From Bacillus chungangensis (GTDB lineage: Bacteria; Bacillota; Bacilli; Bacillales; Bacillaceae_C): a stretch of 64,000 nt of DNA. The notes below the pieces were generated by a model. That model was not told the DNA's origin, did not search any database, and saw only the letters and a program-made list of their open reading frames with translations. The stretch lies in contig NZ_JAUSTT010000009.1 of assembly GCF_030812995.1 (NCBI RefSeq), forward strand, positions 1 to 64,000, read 5' to 3'. The translations under genes were made by a program, and so were the position numbers. Every line of letters starts with the position of its first letter. Within the stretch, counting starts at the first letter, position 1. Shown here one piece after another: positions 17,979 through 26,836 of this stretch.

Positions 17979-18374
17979 TCACTTCATACCTTGATTTTCA
18001 ATATACTTCTTAACTACATGGATGGGAGAGCCCCCAGTAGTTAGTAGACAAAAACTTCTTGACCAAAACATTTCTTTCCATAGTTTTTCTCTTACTTGTG
18101 GAAAGTCCTTTTTAATCATTCGAGAACTTGCACTCTTGTAAGCATTAATGAACTTTGATAATTCAGTATTTGGGATGTGCTTTAAATATGGATATGGTCA
18201 GAATCGTGATCCCATTCAACTAATGATATATTATATTTCTTGGCTAACTTTACAAACATGCCTTTTGCATGAGTCAGACATTTCATCGTCAAAAACCTTT
18301 CTGCGGTATTTAACGACTAATACAAGGTGGTAATACATTAAGAATACTGAATGATTATTACTATCCAATTTCAT
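17979..18374 (-). pseudogene. tnpA: Frameshifted tnpA (Y1 transposase)
   Basis: From the ATG at 18374 the frame begins KLDSNNHSVFLMYYHLVLVV and breaks after about 48 codons. It continues in other frames with KYNISLVEWDHDSDHIHI, which holds the HxH metal motif, and then LSKFINAYKSASSRMIKKDF. It ends at TGA 17979-17981 with VVKKYIEN, which carries the catalytic Tyr. At least two frameshifts destroy it. The total length equals a normal 130-residue TnpA. Confidence 0.85.
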
Positions 18375-18710
18375 TGTAATATCAGCCTTCCCTTTAAATA
18401 AGACTGATTATATCATAATGCAAAAAAGAAGCAACTTTTAGGCTTACGCCTAACCGACATTCATCTCCCACTTACTCATTGGGCTATCGCCCTTCTCATT
18501 CCTTGAAGTGGGAGTCTTCTGTCGGGAACTGATAAAACTCGTCCTTTTGCCAGGAAGTCTTTTCCCCATTCTTATGATATCATTTTACGAACAAAAAACA
18601 AACATTTGTTCTGTTATGATGAAAATCTTTATCTTGTGCTGCTAAAGAATCCTCATCAAGTGTGTCTTTTATTTCTATTCATAACAGAACAAAGCTTTAA
18701 TTGTTTCCTC

Positions 18711-20285
18711 TTAACTATGCAAACTTCCTGTCAACCAAGGTCGAGGGCGATAGGGGCCAATTGGAACTTGAATGAGGCTTGTTTTATCTTGTAAATCCAT
18801 TCTGTAAATCTGATCACATATATTCACATCAAATCCAAGGAGTGGATGCCCTCCCATACCGATAGCTGATGACGTTAACAGTAATCGTTGTACGAGCATA
18901 CCAGCTTCCATTTGCTGAATACGATATCCTCTGTACCCCAGCTGCGATCTGAAATGATCCTTATCGCCTGCTACATGTAGGCAGAGTGGCACTTGGAATA
19001 AGTTAACATTATCTAAAGCCATTCCGTATTGCAGCTGGAGTCGATGATCTCCAAGCTGTACTTGACGCAGTACATGGGCAGTACTGTCATAATAATAAGC
19101 ACCATCCGGTATCCCTTCGACATGATGCAAACAGCCATACAAAGAGACTCGATCCACAGACTTTTGATGGGCTCCATCCAAATCATTTCGGTACGAAAAA
19201 GAAGCAGTCGCTTCTAGCAACAGGCCGGCTAACTGTAATCGTGTCACCTTCCCCAATACGAAATCCATATCCGGAGAATAGCGCTTTCGACAAACTGAGG
19301 CAAAATCATATGACAGCCGCTCTACGCGAGGCAGTATTAACGATTCCCCTACATAATCCGACCTCTTTTGCGCTCTAAACTCCCGAAAAGACCGCGTAGA
19401 TTCGATCATAGAGGCTTGATTCATCTTTGTTAGCATCGGATACTCTTTGATTCGCTGTGATTTAACGTAATGATGATGATGAATCGATCCCAATTCTCGG
19501 CACAATTCGGCAGCAGTTGTCGTGTCGTCATTGCCGCTATCGTAAAAAAACCAATTTGTTTGTTCCACCGATAAAGGGATAACCGCATATACACTTTCCT
19601 CTTGGTCAGATAGGCCAAGTAGATGGTTAACCGCCTGATCAAGAAATTGGAAGTATACTCCCGATTCGAAGCCAAAACGTTTCGCCACTTCTAGTAGCTG
19701 TCCAATCAGCACGCCTGCGTCCAAGCCTTGCAGTCGATAAGCAAGGTTATTGTATTTAAAAAAATTTTTCCAAAACATTGTTGAGACAAACACTGTACCA
19801 AAACAAGTGGATAAGTCACAGCGATTACCAAGCGCCTGATTAATATATGAGTCAAAATTACCTTCTCGCAACAATACCAAGCGATGATGTGCTGCATCAA
19901 AATGGTACACTCCATCAGGCAAGTCTTTCAACTTCAAATATACATATAATTCATTTGGATACAATGCTCCGCCGGATGGAACGAACCGCCGATAAGACAT
20001 GAAGTCGGCTGCTTGTGTGATAGGATCAGAAGAAAGAACGGACTGGGAGATTTGATTAAGACCGAAAGTATACCATAGGAAATGTCCAATTTTACGAAGG
20101 TTAGGATTTTTAGATGATTCCCATCCCTCAAGTGTCAGCGGCACTTCCAGAGAAAGCGGAACAATAGATGAACAACGGTAAAGTTTATAGGAAAGAGGCG
20201 CATCTTCCCAATCTACTTCCCAGTCCGGCGGGCTTACCTTATCAATGTCAACATGGAGATGATGCAGAAATTCCTCTAGACTCAT
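18711..20285 (-). CDS. SagB-type dehydrogenase with two nitroreductase-like domains
   Basis: A 524-residue FMN-dependent azoline dehydrogenase, the enzyme that oxidises thiazolines/oxazolines to thiazoles/oxazoles in TOMM biosynthesis. The N-terminal half holds SYRRFVPSGGALYPNELYVY and the C-terminal half repeats the fold with YRGYRIQQMEAGMLVQRLLL and a GMGGHPLLGFDVN segment. The double-length form, rather than a single 250-300 residue SagB, is seen in Bacillus heterocycloanthracin loci. It is the last gene of the cluster, 21 bases after the YcaO gene. The DNA of this cluster looks richer in G+C than its flanks. Confidence 0.85.
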   Translation of the reverse strand: MSLEEFLHHLHVDIDKVSPPDWEVDWEDAPLSYKLYRCSSIVPLSLEVPLTLEGWESSKNPNLRKIGHFLWYTFGLNQISQSVLSSDPITQAADFMSYRRFVPSGGALYPNELYVYLKLKDLPDGVYHFDAAHHRLVLLREGNFDSYINQALGNRCDLSTCFGTVFVSTMFWKNFFKYNNLAYRLQGLDAGVLIGQLLEVAKRFGFESGVYFQFLDQAVNHLLGLSDQEESVYAVIPLSVEQTNWFFYDSGNDDTTTAAELCRELGSIHHHHYVKSQRIKEYPMLTKMNQASMIESTRSFREFRAQKRSDYVGESLILPRVERLSYDFASVCRKRYSPDMDFVLGKVTRLQLAGLLLEATASFSYRNDLDGAHQKSVDRVSLYGCLHHVEGIPDGAYYYDSTAHVLRQVQLGDHRLQLQYGMALDNVNLFQVPLCLHVAGDKDHFRSQLGYRGYRIQQMEAGMLVQRLLLTSSAIGMGGHPLLGFDVNICDQIYRMDLQDKTSLIQVPIGPYRPRPWLTGSLHS

Positions 20286-20306
20286 CCTCTTACCTCCTCA
20301 TAACAA

Positions 20307-22250
20307 TTAAGGAAACGGATGTGGATATGGATTTAGCTGGTCATATGTCAGCGGCTGTTTTACATAACCAAGTTCCATTGGCACCCTTAATACCCTTTCT
20401 AGTCCTGTAAGTCGAGTAAGGTGATGTCCGAATGTCATTGGCAGCATTCCCGGAATTAACACTTTCACACAATATAATCCGTTTCGGCTAATTTCTGGTG
20501 TTGTCTGATCTACTACAATAACATCAAGATTTATTTGGTTAAACATTTGAAGCATATCCCGAAGATCATCGGTCAAGTCTGTATGGGTAGACTCCCATTT
20601 AAATTCTTCATCAAATGTTCGCAACGGCCGATTATCATCCAACAAAAACTGCAGGCGTTCTTGCGCTTGCGGCAAACCGTACAGCATGCCATGATCTTCC
20701 ATATGTCGAACGAAAGAAGAATCATGCAGCATTTGTACATATTTTTCGCGGTTTCCCTCAAATTTCTCGTCAAGCGTCAGCATCATTCCAGCCAATTCGT
20801 GAATTGCACTCTTTGCAGCCCTTATAGGATCTAAATGAGCTCCAGCTGCACAAATGATATTTAAACCTTTTTCTTTCCTGTTTTTCGCTAATGCCCAAAT
20901 GCTTGGAATTCCATGCTCCAATGTCGAGTTAAATAAATGTAGATCATAGCCTGCTATCGTGCGAACACGTTCTACCATTAACTTCAATTCTTGGTCGTTA
21001 ACAGAATGAAGGTCTAAGCGCGGGAGACCTAGTTGTGCGTACCAAGTCATCAGGAACGAATCACGCTCCACTACTTCCAAAATAGCATAGAAAATAGCTT
21101 CTTCTAAACTTCCACCTAAGGCGCATCCATTCGAAGTTTCATAGACAAATCCCTGGCTGCATCCTAAGCTGTAATAGGCAAGCAGCTCCGGCACAAGAAG
21201 CGGCCGCTCTTGTAATAATGAATAGCCCCATACCCAATTCATTTTACGATCAGGATGAAACGCTTTAAATGGAAAATGAGGTTTTACATACTGCTCCTTC
21301 GCGTGCACCCCTACTTTAAAAGGATCGAGAGCTTGATCTTTTAAGTTGCGGTAACAATCATAGACGACTGTCCGTTTTCCGCGGGGGGCCAGACCGCAGG
21401 AACGCTCCAAAGCTTCCAAAATAGCAGTTAACTCGCTTACCGCATATGAGTTGGTTCGTCCTGCAGTTGCTTCATCCCCTGCCAATAAGGGGAGGTTTAC
21501 AATCACATCTGCAAAAGGGGGCACCAAGTCATACATTTTGCCATTTAATAAGCCTGTGCGGAAGTCTAAATAATCTTTATGCAGAACTTTTTTCAGATCG
21601 TCCATCGAACGGCAGCGGTAACTGTCGGTATTCATTTTCGGACTTGGTTGCAATGAAATTTGGGCTGCTGTCGACGAGTCGGCGGGCAACTGACTACAGA
21701 CTGAACATAACGAATTGGGTAAAACGAAGTGGCATGAGCTCTCTAGTGTTTTCATGTTGATTAAAAACATTCGTTCTTCTAAGCAGGGATGAGAACCTTG
21801 CAATACCTTTTTTGCTTCTGCACTAATGAAATGAGCTATCTGCAAAAGCCCTGTACGTGATGCCCATGGATCATGCGATATTCCTCCGTTTTCGGCCATC
21901 TGCTGCTGCAATTCCACCATCTCTTTGCGGTCGTTTCCTGCCAAAAGACGCCTCATATCCGCACACTGAAAGCATCCCGACGCATCCGGTTTTACAAGCG
22001 GCCCGACAACGCCCACGCCAAATGAAACGAATCCGCGCAGCCAAGGAATGCCGATTGGCCTTAGTACCTCTTCTGCCTTTTGATACACGGCAGGATTCCA
22101 GGCATCATGTAGCATCAGAACTAAATCAGCGGCTTCCGGCACTCCTTCCTCCAAGCTAGTATGACGAACGATCTCGTATTGAGCGGACAAATCTATACAC
22201 ACATGCTCTGCTAACAGTCCTTCGCCGACAACGAGCACAATAGCACTCAC
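20307..22250 (-). CDS. Fused TOMM cyclodehydratase: E1-like partner plus YcaO
   Basis: A 647-residue fusion. Residues 1-215 or so form the E1/ThiF-like partner domain, with zinc-type pairs CFQC and CSVC. The remainder is YcaO. It has ATP-binding acidic residues in GCALGGSLEEAIFYAILEVV followed by ERDSFL. The C-terminus ends NPYPHPFP, the proline-rich tail needed by azoline-forming YcaO enzymes. It should use ATP to cyclise Cys residues of the precursor at 24354 to azolines. The start overlaps the previous gene by four bases (ATGA), indicating tight coupling. Confidence 0.9.
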   Translation of the reverse strand: MSAIVLVVGEGLLAEHVCIDLSAQYEIVRHTSLEEGVPEAADLVLMLHDAWNPAVYQKAEEVLRPIGIPWLRGFVSFGVGVVGPLVKPDASGCFQCADMRRLLAGNDRKEMVELQQQMAENGGISHDPWASRTGLLQIAHFISAEAKKVLQGSHPCLEERMFLINMKTLESSCHFVLPNSLCSVCSQLPADSSTAAQISLQPSPKMNTDSYRCRSMDDLKKVLHKDYLDFRTGLLNGKMYDLVPPFADVIVNLPLLAGDEATAGRTNSYAVSELTAILEALERSCGLAPRGKRTVVYDCYRNLKDQALDPFKVGVHAKEQYVKPHFPFKAFHPDRKMNWVWGYSLLQERPLLVPELLAYYSLGCSQGFVYETSNGCALGGSLEEAIFYAILEVVERDSFLMTWYAQLGLPRLDLHSVNDQELKLMVERVRTIAGYDLHLFNSTLEHGIPSIWALAKNRKEKGLNIICAAGAHLDPIRAAKSAIHELAGMMLTLDEKFEGNREKYVQMLHDSSFVRHMEDHGMLYGLPQAQERLQFLLDDNRPLRTFDEEFKWESTHTDLTDDLRDMLQMFNQINLDVIVVDQTTPEISRNGLYCVKVLIPGMLPMTFGHHLTRLTGLERVLRVPMELGYVKQPLTYDQLNPYPHPFP

Positions 22251-24181
22251 CGAGATTCCTCCTCTCGCAGCAACACTCCAAATACTCCTGCTTGCTCCCC
22301 TTTTATAAATGGTTCTAATTCTAGTTCGAGGACGAGGAGGCGCTTGTGCTTCCGTTTTAAGACCTGTATAGCAGACTGCAAAACCTCGGTTTGCGTCGTC
22401 TTATCACACGAAGCAACTTCAATACTTAACGGCGCCTTTTCTTCCAAAACGACAGACGAACGCTTTGTAGGGAAAATGTCTTTGCTTTGCGCCTCCATAA
22501 TTGCCCTTTGCAATGCTTTTTGCAGCGCCATTGTCTGATTCAAACCGACACTGCTATACCAGCGGTGATTCGTACTAACCCACATGACAGGAAAGCCAGA
22601 CACTTCCTCTCCTAAACCAATGATCGGCTCTCCGTGCATCGTCGCTAGTGCCTGTAAATAAAACTGGCAGCGTTTATCTTCTACCGTACTTAACTGCACC
22701 GGAGTAACAACATGAATGTTATCACTTTTTTGTTTGCTTTGCTCCTCAGCCAAACACCTCTGCAGCCCTCGGCAAACTCCTTCCGCCAACGTTTCTCCCG
22801 CTCCGATACCAACATATTCTTGCGGTTCTATCATCTTTTCTAGCTCTAGAGTGGTTGCAAGTTGACTAATCATTCGCGTGACGTACATTTCAATCCCGGA
22901 CAATCCTGCTTCTCGCCGTGCCTCCTCATGCGTCAGACCTGTACAAATAATAGTTGGCAACAATTTAACAGGCCCCTCTGACAATGGATCAACTGTTTGG
23001 ACGGAGCACTGAGCCAACGGCAGCTGTTTTAAATCTCCCTCCTCCCATAGATGGAAAATACCTGATTTCTCTGATGTCAATTGGCTGAAAGAAAGAAATA
23101 AATCTTTTGATTCCGTTTTGCTCATCCTCTGTTCAAGCCGAAGATCAAAATCTTGAACCCATTTTGCTTTCGCACGTCCAGTTACAAGCGGATGAGGCAT
23201 AAATGAATGCCAACCGCCTTCCAAAGTTTCTAGATCAAGCAGAAATAATTGCTCAGCCTCTTCTAAATCAAGCACTCCTGTTATCTTTTTAAACAGCTGA
23301 AACACGATGACATTAGCAAGCATTGCTTGCGCTGTAGCAGAAAAATCGTGTAATTGCTCGACTTTGCAAAACACAGATTGGTGGATGCGGCGCCATGCGG
23401 ACTCCCAACATCCGTCAGAATCAGAATGCACTAGCGGACCTGCCAACCCAACTTGCTGCAAACAGATGGCAGGGATAAACACCTTCTTCTGCTCCCGACA
23501 GACTTTATGAAGGATTCGCAATTCCTCTAAATCACCCTGAGACACATACAAAATCGAATCAAATGGCTGCACAATTTCTCGCCAAAAGCTTTCCCCCTCT
23601 TTTTGCTGGATGATTTCCTCTATCGCCACTTCAGGGTCCGTTTTCCGGGCATGTACCTCCAGCTCCTTTAACCTTTGCCTATTAGTCGAGTCCGAATTAG
23701 CAACCACCATGTGGAATTTGGCTATTCCAGATTCAATCAACGCAGAAGCTAAAGAGACGAAGAAAGAGCCAGAGCCGACTGCCAACACTTTGGACTGGCG
23801 ATAGACTTGAAAACGGTACGCACCGGAATCACCAAAATGGTCTAAAAATTCAATTTGTGAAGCATATTTCTTAAAAACCTGATCCGACAATTGATGTGGA
23901 CGATCTTGGCTCACATCCCGGACAAATCCGTTTTGATACAGTACCTCTGCAATTTCATATACCCGATCCCGATATGGACCTGGCAATCCGTTTGTCAAAT
24001 CCCCTAACGTGTACTCCCCGTTCAACATCGGCACCAGCTTTTCAATCCACTGATCGACTGTACTTCCTTCCATACGGAACGAACTTAAGTTGTTCCGAAA
24101 ATACACACCGCTGTTTGGATCGGGGAGAAAAAACGTGTCCCTCTTCACTTTCAGACGCATATCAGAGGTCAACCTAGTCAT
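22247..24181 (-). CDS. ThiF-like thiazole-containing bacteriocin maturation protein (TIGR03693 type)
   Basis: A 644-residue protein typical of Bacillus heterocycloanthracin loci. The N-terminal 90 residues look like a leader-binding domain. A Rossmann-like part follows with VLAVGSGSFFVSLASALIES at about 132-151, the dinucleotide-loop region of the ThiF/E1 group. The C-terminal part has no domain I can name. It probably presents the leader peptide to the YcaO fusion. It is the first maturation gene after the precursor and overlaps the YcaO gene. Confidence 0.82.
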   Translation of the reverse strand: MTRLTSDMRLKVKRDTFFLPDPNSGVYFRNNLSSFRMEGSTVDQWIEKLVPMLNGEYTLGDLTNGLPGPYRDRVYEIAEVLYQNGFVRDVSQDRPHQLSDQVFKKYASQIEFLDHFGDSGAYRFQVYRQSKVLAVGSGSFFVSLASALIESGIAKFHMVVANSDSTNRQRLKELEVHARKTDPEVAIEEIIQQKEGESFWREIVQPFDSILYVSQGDLEELRILHKVCREQKKVFIPAICLQQVGLAGPLVHSDSDGCWESAWRRIHQSVFCKVEQLHDFSATAQAMLANVIVFQLFKKITGVLDLEEAEQLFLLDLETLEGGWHSFMPHPLVTGRAKAKWVQDFDLRLEQRMSKTESKDLFLSFSQLTSEKSGIFHLWEEGDLKQLPLAQCSVQTVDPLSEGPVKLLPTIICTGLTHEEARREAGLSGIEMYVTRMISQLATTLELEKMIEPQEYVGIGAGETLAEGVCRGLQRCLAEEQSKQKSDNIHVVTPVQLSTVEDKRCQFYLQALATMHGEPIIGLGEEVSGFPVMWVSTNHRWYSSVGLNQTMALQKALQRAIMEAQSKDIFPTKRSSVVLEEKAPLSIEVASCDKTTQTEVLQSAIQVLKRKHKRLLVLELELEPFIKGEQAGVFGVLLREEESR

Positions 24182-24275
24182 TACGCTCCTCCTTACCCGT
24201 GAGCTTTTTTTAAAATCTCATTCATCACCTTTTATCCTATGTATTGAAATTTGTCCCTTATGTCTAACCTAAATA

Positions 24276-24319
24276 GAGAAGGGCCCCTGCAATAACTCAT
24301 GCAGGTGCAGCCTCTTCTC
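24276..24319 (-). terminator. Stem-loop between precursor and maturation genes
   Basis: GAGAAG/CTTCTC and CTGCA/TGCAG stems form a hairpin between the precursor stop (24354) and the ThiF-like gene (24181). A leaky terminator or RNA-stabilising stem here would give more precursor than enzyme. The T-run on the minus strand is short, so read-through is plausible. Confidence 0.6.
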
Positions 24320-24353
24320 CTTAAACACACAAAGTTTTATTAGAAAACGATCA

Positions 24354-24593
24354 TTAACCGCCACAGCGACCAGCGCAGCCTCCACATCCGCCGCAACGAA
24401 AACAATTAAAGCAGCGAAAACAGTTAAAACAATTGAAACAGTTAAAGCAACGAAAACAATTAAAGCAACGAAAACCGAATCCGAATTGTCGAGATTGATC
24501 ACTAGTATACTGAGTGTAATCCCAAGGAACTGCCTCGTGGGCATAGAAATCGCCAACATTCAACATTTGAAGATCACTTTGGAAATCATTCAT
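24354..24593 (-). CDS. Heterocycloanthracin/sonorensin-family precursor peptide
   Basis: A 79-residue peptide with a leader of about 40 residues starting NDFQSDLQMLNVGDFYAHE after Met and including VPWDYTQY. Its core has 12 cysteines. Eleven stand at a strict three-residue spacing (residues 43 to 73), mostly as CF[N/R] units, then CGG, CGGC and a final CGG. This is the repeated Cys-X-X pattern that defines the family. The DNA shows the matching 9-base repeat. ATG 24593 follows GGAGG. Expected product: a peptide rich in thiazoles, secreted as an antibacterial. The cleavage site is probably after the leader near residue 40; no protease gene is adjacent. Confidence 0.92.
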   Translation of the reverse strand: MNDFQSDLQMLNVGDFYAHEAVPWDYTQYTSDQSRQFGFGFRCFNCFRCFNCFNCFNCFRCFNCFRCGGCGGCAGRCGG

Positions 24594-24619
24594 TTTTATA
24601 ACCTCCATAAATTAAACTA

Positions 24620-24890
24620 ACATGTTATTTACTAGCAAATATGAAACACACTGTGTAATAGATGAATCCACCAATACTTTGAGTACTCTTTCCAATAAAG
24701 TATGAAGATGAATGGGTATTGTTACTAGTGTAAACACCCATTTTAGTGAGTAATCGTACAGAAAATTGAAATCAATCATGTTAATCCCAATTAAAGGAAA
24801 TAAGAAGTGTGAACTGCTTATTATAGGAACTGTAGTGATTGGGGGTGTATATACTATATGGATAGGGAATCATGATTAGAGGTGTAAAAA
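24620..24890. other. Divergent intergenic region
   Basis: About 270 AT-rich bases between the precursor gene and the divergent GNAT gene. They must hold both promoters. No regulator gene or clear operator was found. Confidence 0.4.
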
Positions 24891-25352
24891 TTGAATATTC
24901 GAAAAGCAACAGTAGGAGATGTAACAGATATTTCAAAATTGTATCTAAAGTTAACGAAAGCGATGGCTGATTTGCAACCCTTCTTTTTTAAAGAAGAAAC
25001 ACAAGAAGAATCATTTATCAAAAAGTTAATCGAAGAAAATACTTCCGATATTCTTTTAGCTTGTAATGGAAAAGAAGTTGAGGGATTTGCTTTTATACAA
25101 GAACAAGTAACTCCTCCGTTTGCTATATTTCATCAACATCGTTTTGCTTATTTCTTAGATTTATTAGTGAGGCCAGAGCAGCAAGGAAAAGGGATTGGTA
25201 CAAAGTTGATAAATGCTTGTAAAGAATGGAGTAAGGAGAGAGAGTTAGATTATATTCAGCTTTCTGTTCTAACCAACAATCATTCAGCAATCCAACTTTA
25301 TAAAAGACAAGGTTTTGAGGAACAGTCCCTTACTATGTATCATAAGTTATAG
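24891..25352 (+). CDS. GNAT-family N-acetyltransferase
   Basis: A 153-residue acetyltransferase. The acetyl-CoA loop is RPEQQGKGIGTKLI at about 101-114. The C-terminal block LSVLTNNHSAIQLYKRQGFE is typical of the fold. The start is a TTG with AGAGGTG upstream. The substrate is unknown. It is divergent from the bacteriocin precursor, but a role in immunity is only a guess. A terminator follows. Confidence 0.88.
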   Translation: MNIRKATVGDVTDISKLYLKLTKAMADLQPFFFKEETQEESFIKKLIEENTSDILLACNGKEVEGFAFIQEQVTPPFAIFHQHRFAYFLDLLVRPEQQGKGIGTKLINACKEWSKERELDYIQLSVLTNNHSAIQLYKRQGFEEQSLTMYHKL

Positions 25353-25356
25353 TTTA

Positions 25357-25390
25357 AAGATAACCTACTACATATTAGTGGGTTATCTTT
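25357..25390 (+). terminator. Terminator of the GNAT gene
   Basis: The stem AGATAACC-ACTA/AGT-GGTTATCT runs into TTT just after the stop codon. Confidence 0.75.
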
Positions 25391-25521
25391 CATTCAAAAG
25401 ATATAATTAAAATAAATAGCCTTTACCCCTTCTCAGACAACTATGTCAACATTGTTTGATTTCCAAGAGCTAATGTCTGTATAAAAAAAGTGATAACTGT
25501 CATTTTTTTCTTTTTTGTCCT

Positions 25522-26028
25522 TTATATCCTATCTAGTTCATTATTATCTTTCAGTACTACTAGTTTACTATTATATCTTTTTAACAGCTGGAAAACTTCC
25601 GGCTTATTTTCTTTTTCAAAAGAATGACTCCATTTATACATAAGCCACAGCATTTTAAATGTTTGTTTATAGTTTCCTTTCTCAAACCCTAATTTTTGAA
25701 CGACAAATCTTTTTATTATTCGATAGTTTCTTTTCCATGTTGCAGTGTCAAGGAATATAATCAAATCTGCAAGCTCAAATCCTCCTAATGTCCATTTGTA
25801 ATGTACACCTTCTATAATCCAAGCATCTGAATGAATTATTTTATTGAAGTGGTCGTCTCTTACTTCAGGACTATTTCTAATATCTCCATTCGCCGTTCTT
25901 TTCCAAACAACGTTATCTAGTTCATAATACGGAATATCCAATTTATGAGATAGCTTTCTTGCTAGTGTCGATTTACCGCTGCCAACTGAACCGATAATAT
26001 GAATCCTTTTTGGTTTTACTTTGTTCAT
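25522..26028 (-). CDS. Small P-loop kinase-like protein (FlaR/adenylate kinase-related)
   Basis: A 168-residue ATPase. Walker A is GSVGSGKSTLARKL at about 13-26. The LIIFLDTATWKRNYRIIKR segment follows the pattern of the so-called DNA topology modulation (FlaR) family. The EGVHYKW segment would lie near the substrate site. The true reaction is not known; the family resembles small-molecule kinases. It is transcribed alone toward the GNAT terminator. Confidence 0.75.
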   Translation of the reverse strand: MNKVKPKRIHIIGSVGSGKSTLARKLSHKLDIPYYELDNVVWKRTANGDIRNSPEVRDDHFNKIIHSDAWIIEGVHYKWTLGGFELADLIIFLDTATWKRNYRIIKRFVVQKLGFEKGNYKQTFKMLWLMYKWSHSFEKENKPEVFQLLKRYNSKLVVLKDNNELDRI

Positions 26029-26373
26029 AGAAAAACACCTGCTTCTAAAAAAAATTATTTATTTATCGTAGCGATTCCTCTGTTAATCATTTAAATAGCT
26101 ATTCAAACTAGCTTTCCTTTTATGGGAAAAGGAATTAATTTTCGATATCTTTTTTAAAGTGACAACTACTACATAAAAATGTTATTTTTTATGATGAGAT
26201 AATTACTCCAATTAATGATTGTTAGAAATTCCTTTTCTTTTAATAGAGTAAAATTCTAAATTGCCGTAAAATATGAACGATGTTTGGAGAAATGTTCATA
26301 GGTGCTGTCATGAAGAGGCGTCCTTTTTTTTGTTTAGCAGGCTGAGGTTCTCTTCTTGCCTCTATACAACAGG

Positions 26374-26406
26374 CTCCTCTCCACAATTATAGAGGAGTAA
26401 TTTTTT
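26374..26406 (+). terminator. Orphan terminator hairpin
   Basis: CTCCTCT/AGAGGAG is followed by TAATTTTTT on the plus strand. No intact plus-strand gene precedes it, which suits a lost gene. Confidence 0.5.
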
Positions 26407-26796
26407 AAGAAAATTAATAAATTTGAAGAATAGTATAATATTTACGAATCTATTTTACCATTCGATTTAGAAGTAGTATGTAATCATGTTTTTCACAGTC
26501 ATATTATAATCCCATCGCCGCGCTTTTGATATGCTTACTTGATCAATAGCGCTCTACAATCCAACGACAAACACATCTATGGCACTGGCTCGAAAGAAGA
26601 AGCAACAGCTATTCTATTCAACGGTATGTCAAATACTCCTGCCATTACAGATTCACCGATAGTAATAAGCTGCTTGGCTAGTAGCCTTGGATAAATATCG
26701 GTTTGACCATGGAATCTCACATACGTAGATTTTTTTAAAATCCATAATTAGATTATAATCTAATCTCGAATTTTTTTCCGTCAAGTATTGCAGCTT

Positions 26797-26826
26797 CGAG
26801 GCGGGCATACATGCATGTCCGCCTCG
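26797..26826 (-). terminator. Terminator of the sugar-acid operon
   Basis: CGAGGCGG/CCGCCTCG forms an 8-bp G+C-rich stem ten bases after the last stop codon at 26837. An AT-rich stretch with an A/T run (minus strand GGAAAAAAATTCG) follows at a distance. Confidence 0.55.
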
Positions 26827-26836
26827 TCAAGGTTGT

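Larger units (their letters stand above)
16734..18520 (-). mobile_element. IS200/IS605-family element, tnpB intact and tnpA broken
   Basis: The left-end hairpin (18465-18514, arms CTCCCACTT/AAGTGGGAG, inner GGGC/GCCC) and right-end hairpin (16741-16780, CCACTT/AAGTGG with inner AGC/GCT and CTC/GAG) bound the tnpA remnant and tnpB. Exact cleavage sites and the target tetramer or pentamer cannot be set without an empty site. A second relic in the same orientation opens the window. Without TnpA the copy cannot move on its own. Confidence 0.85.
26029..26836. other. Intergenic region with decayed coding traces
   Basis: About 800 bases with no intact gene. It holds a hairpin with a T-run (26374-26406) and a broken frame around 26540-26690 whose family I cannot name (plus-strand segment YGTGSKEEATAILFNGMSNT). 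It also holds a perfect 16-base palindrome at 26748-26763 and the operon-end hairpin at 26797-26826. Confidence 0.4.

Noticed and set aside
24269-24559. 96-codon frame overlapping the TOMM precursor
   Set aside because: It is the alternative frame of the 9-base repeat (a Val/Ala/Leu-rich shadow) and lacks a ribosome binding site; the Cys-rich frame fits the family.
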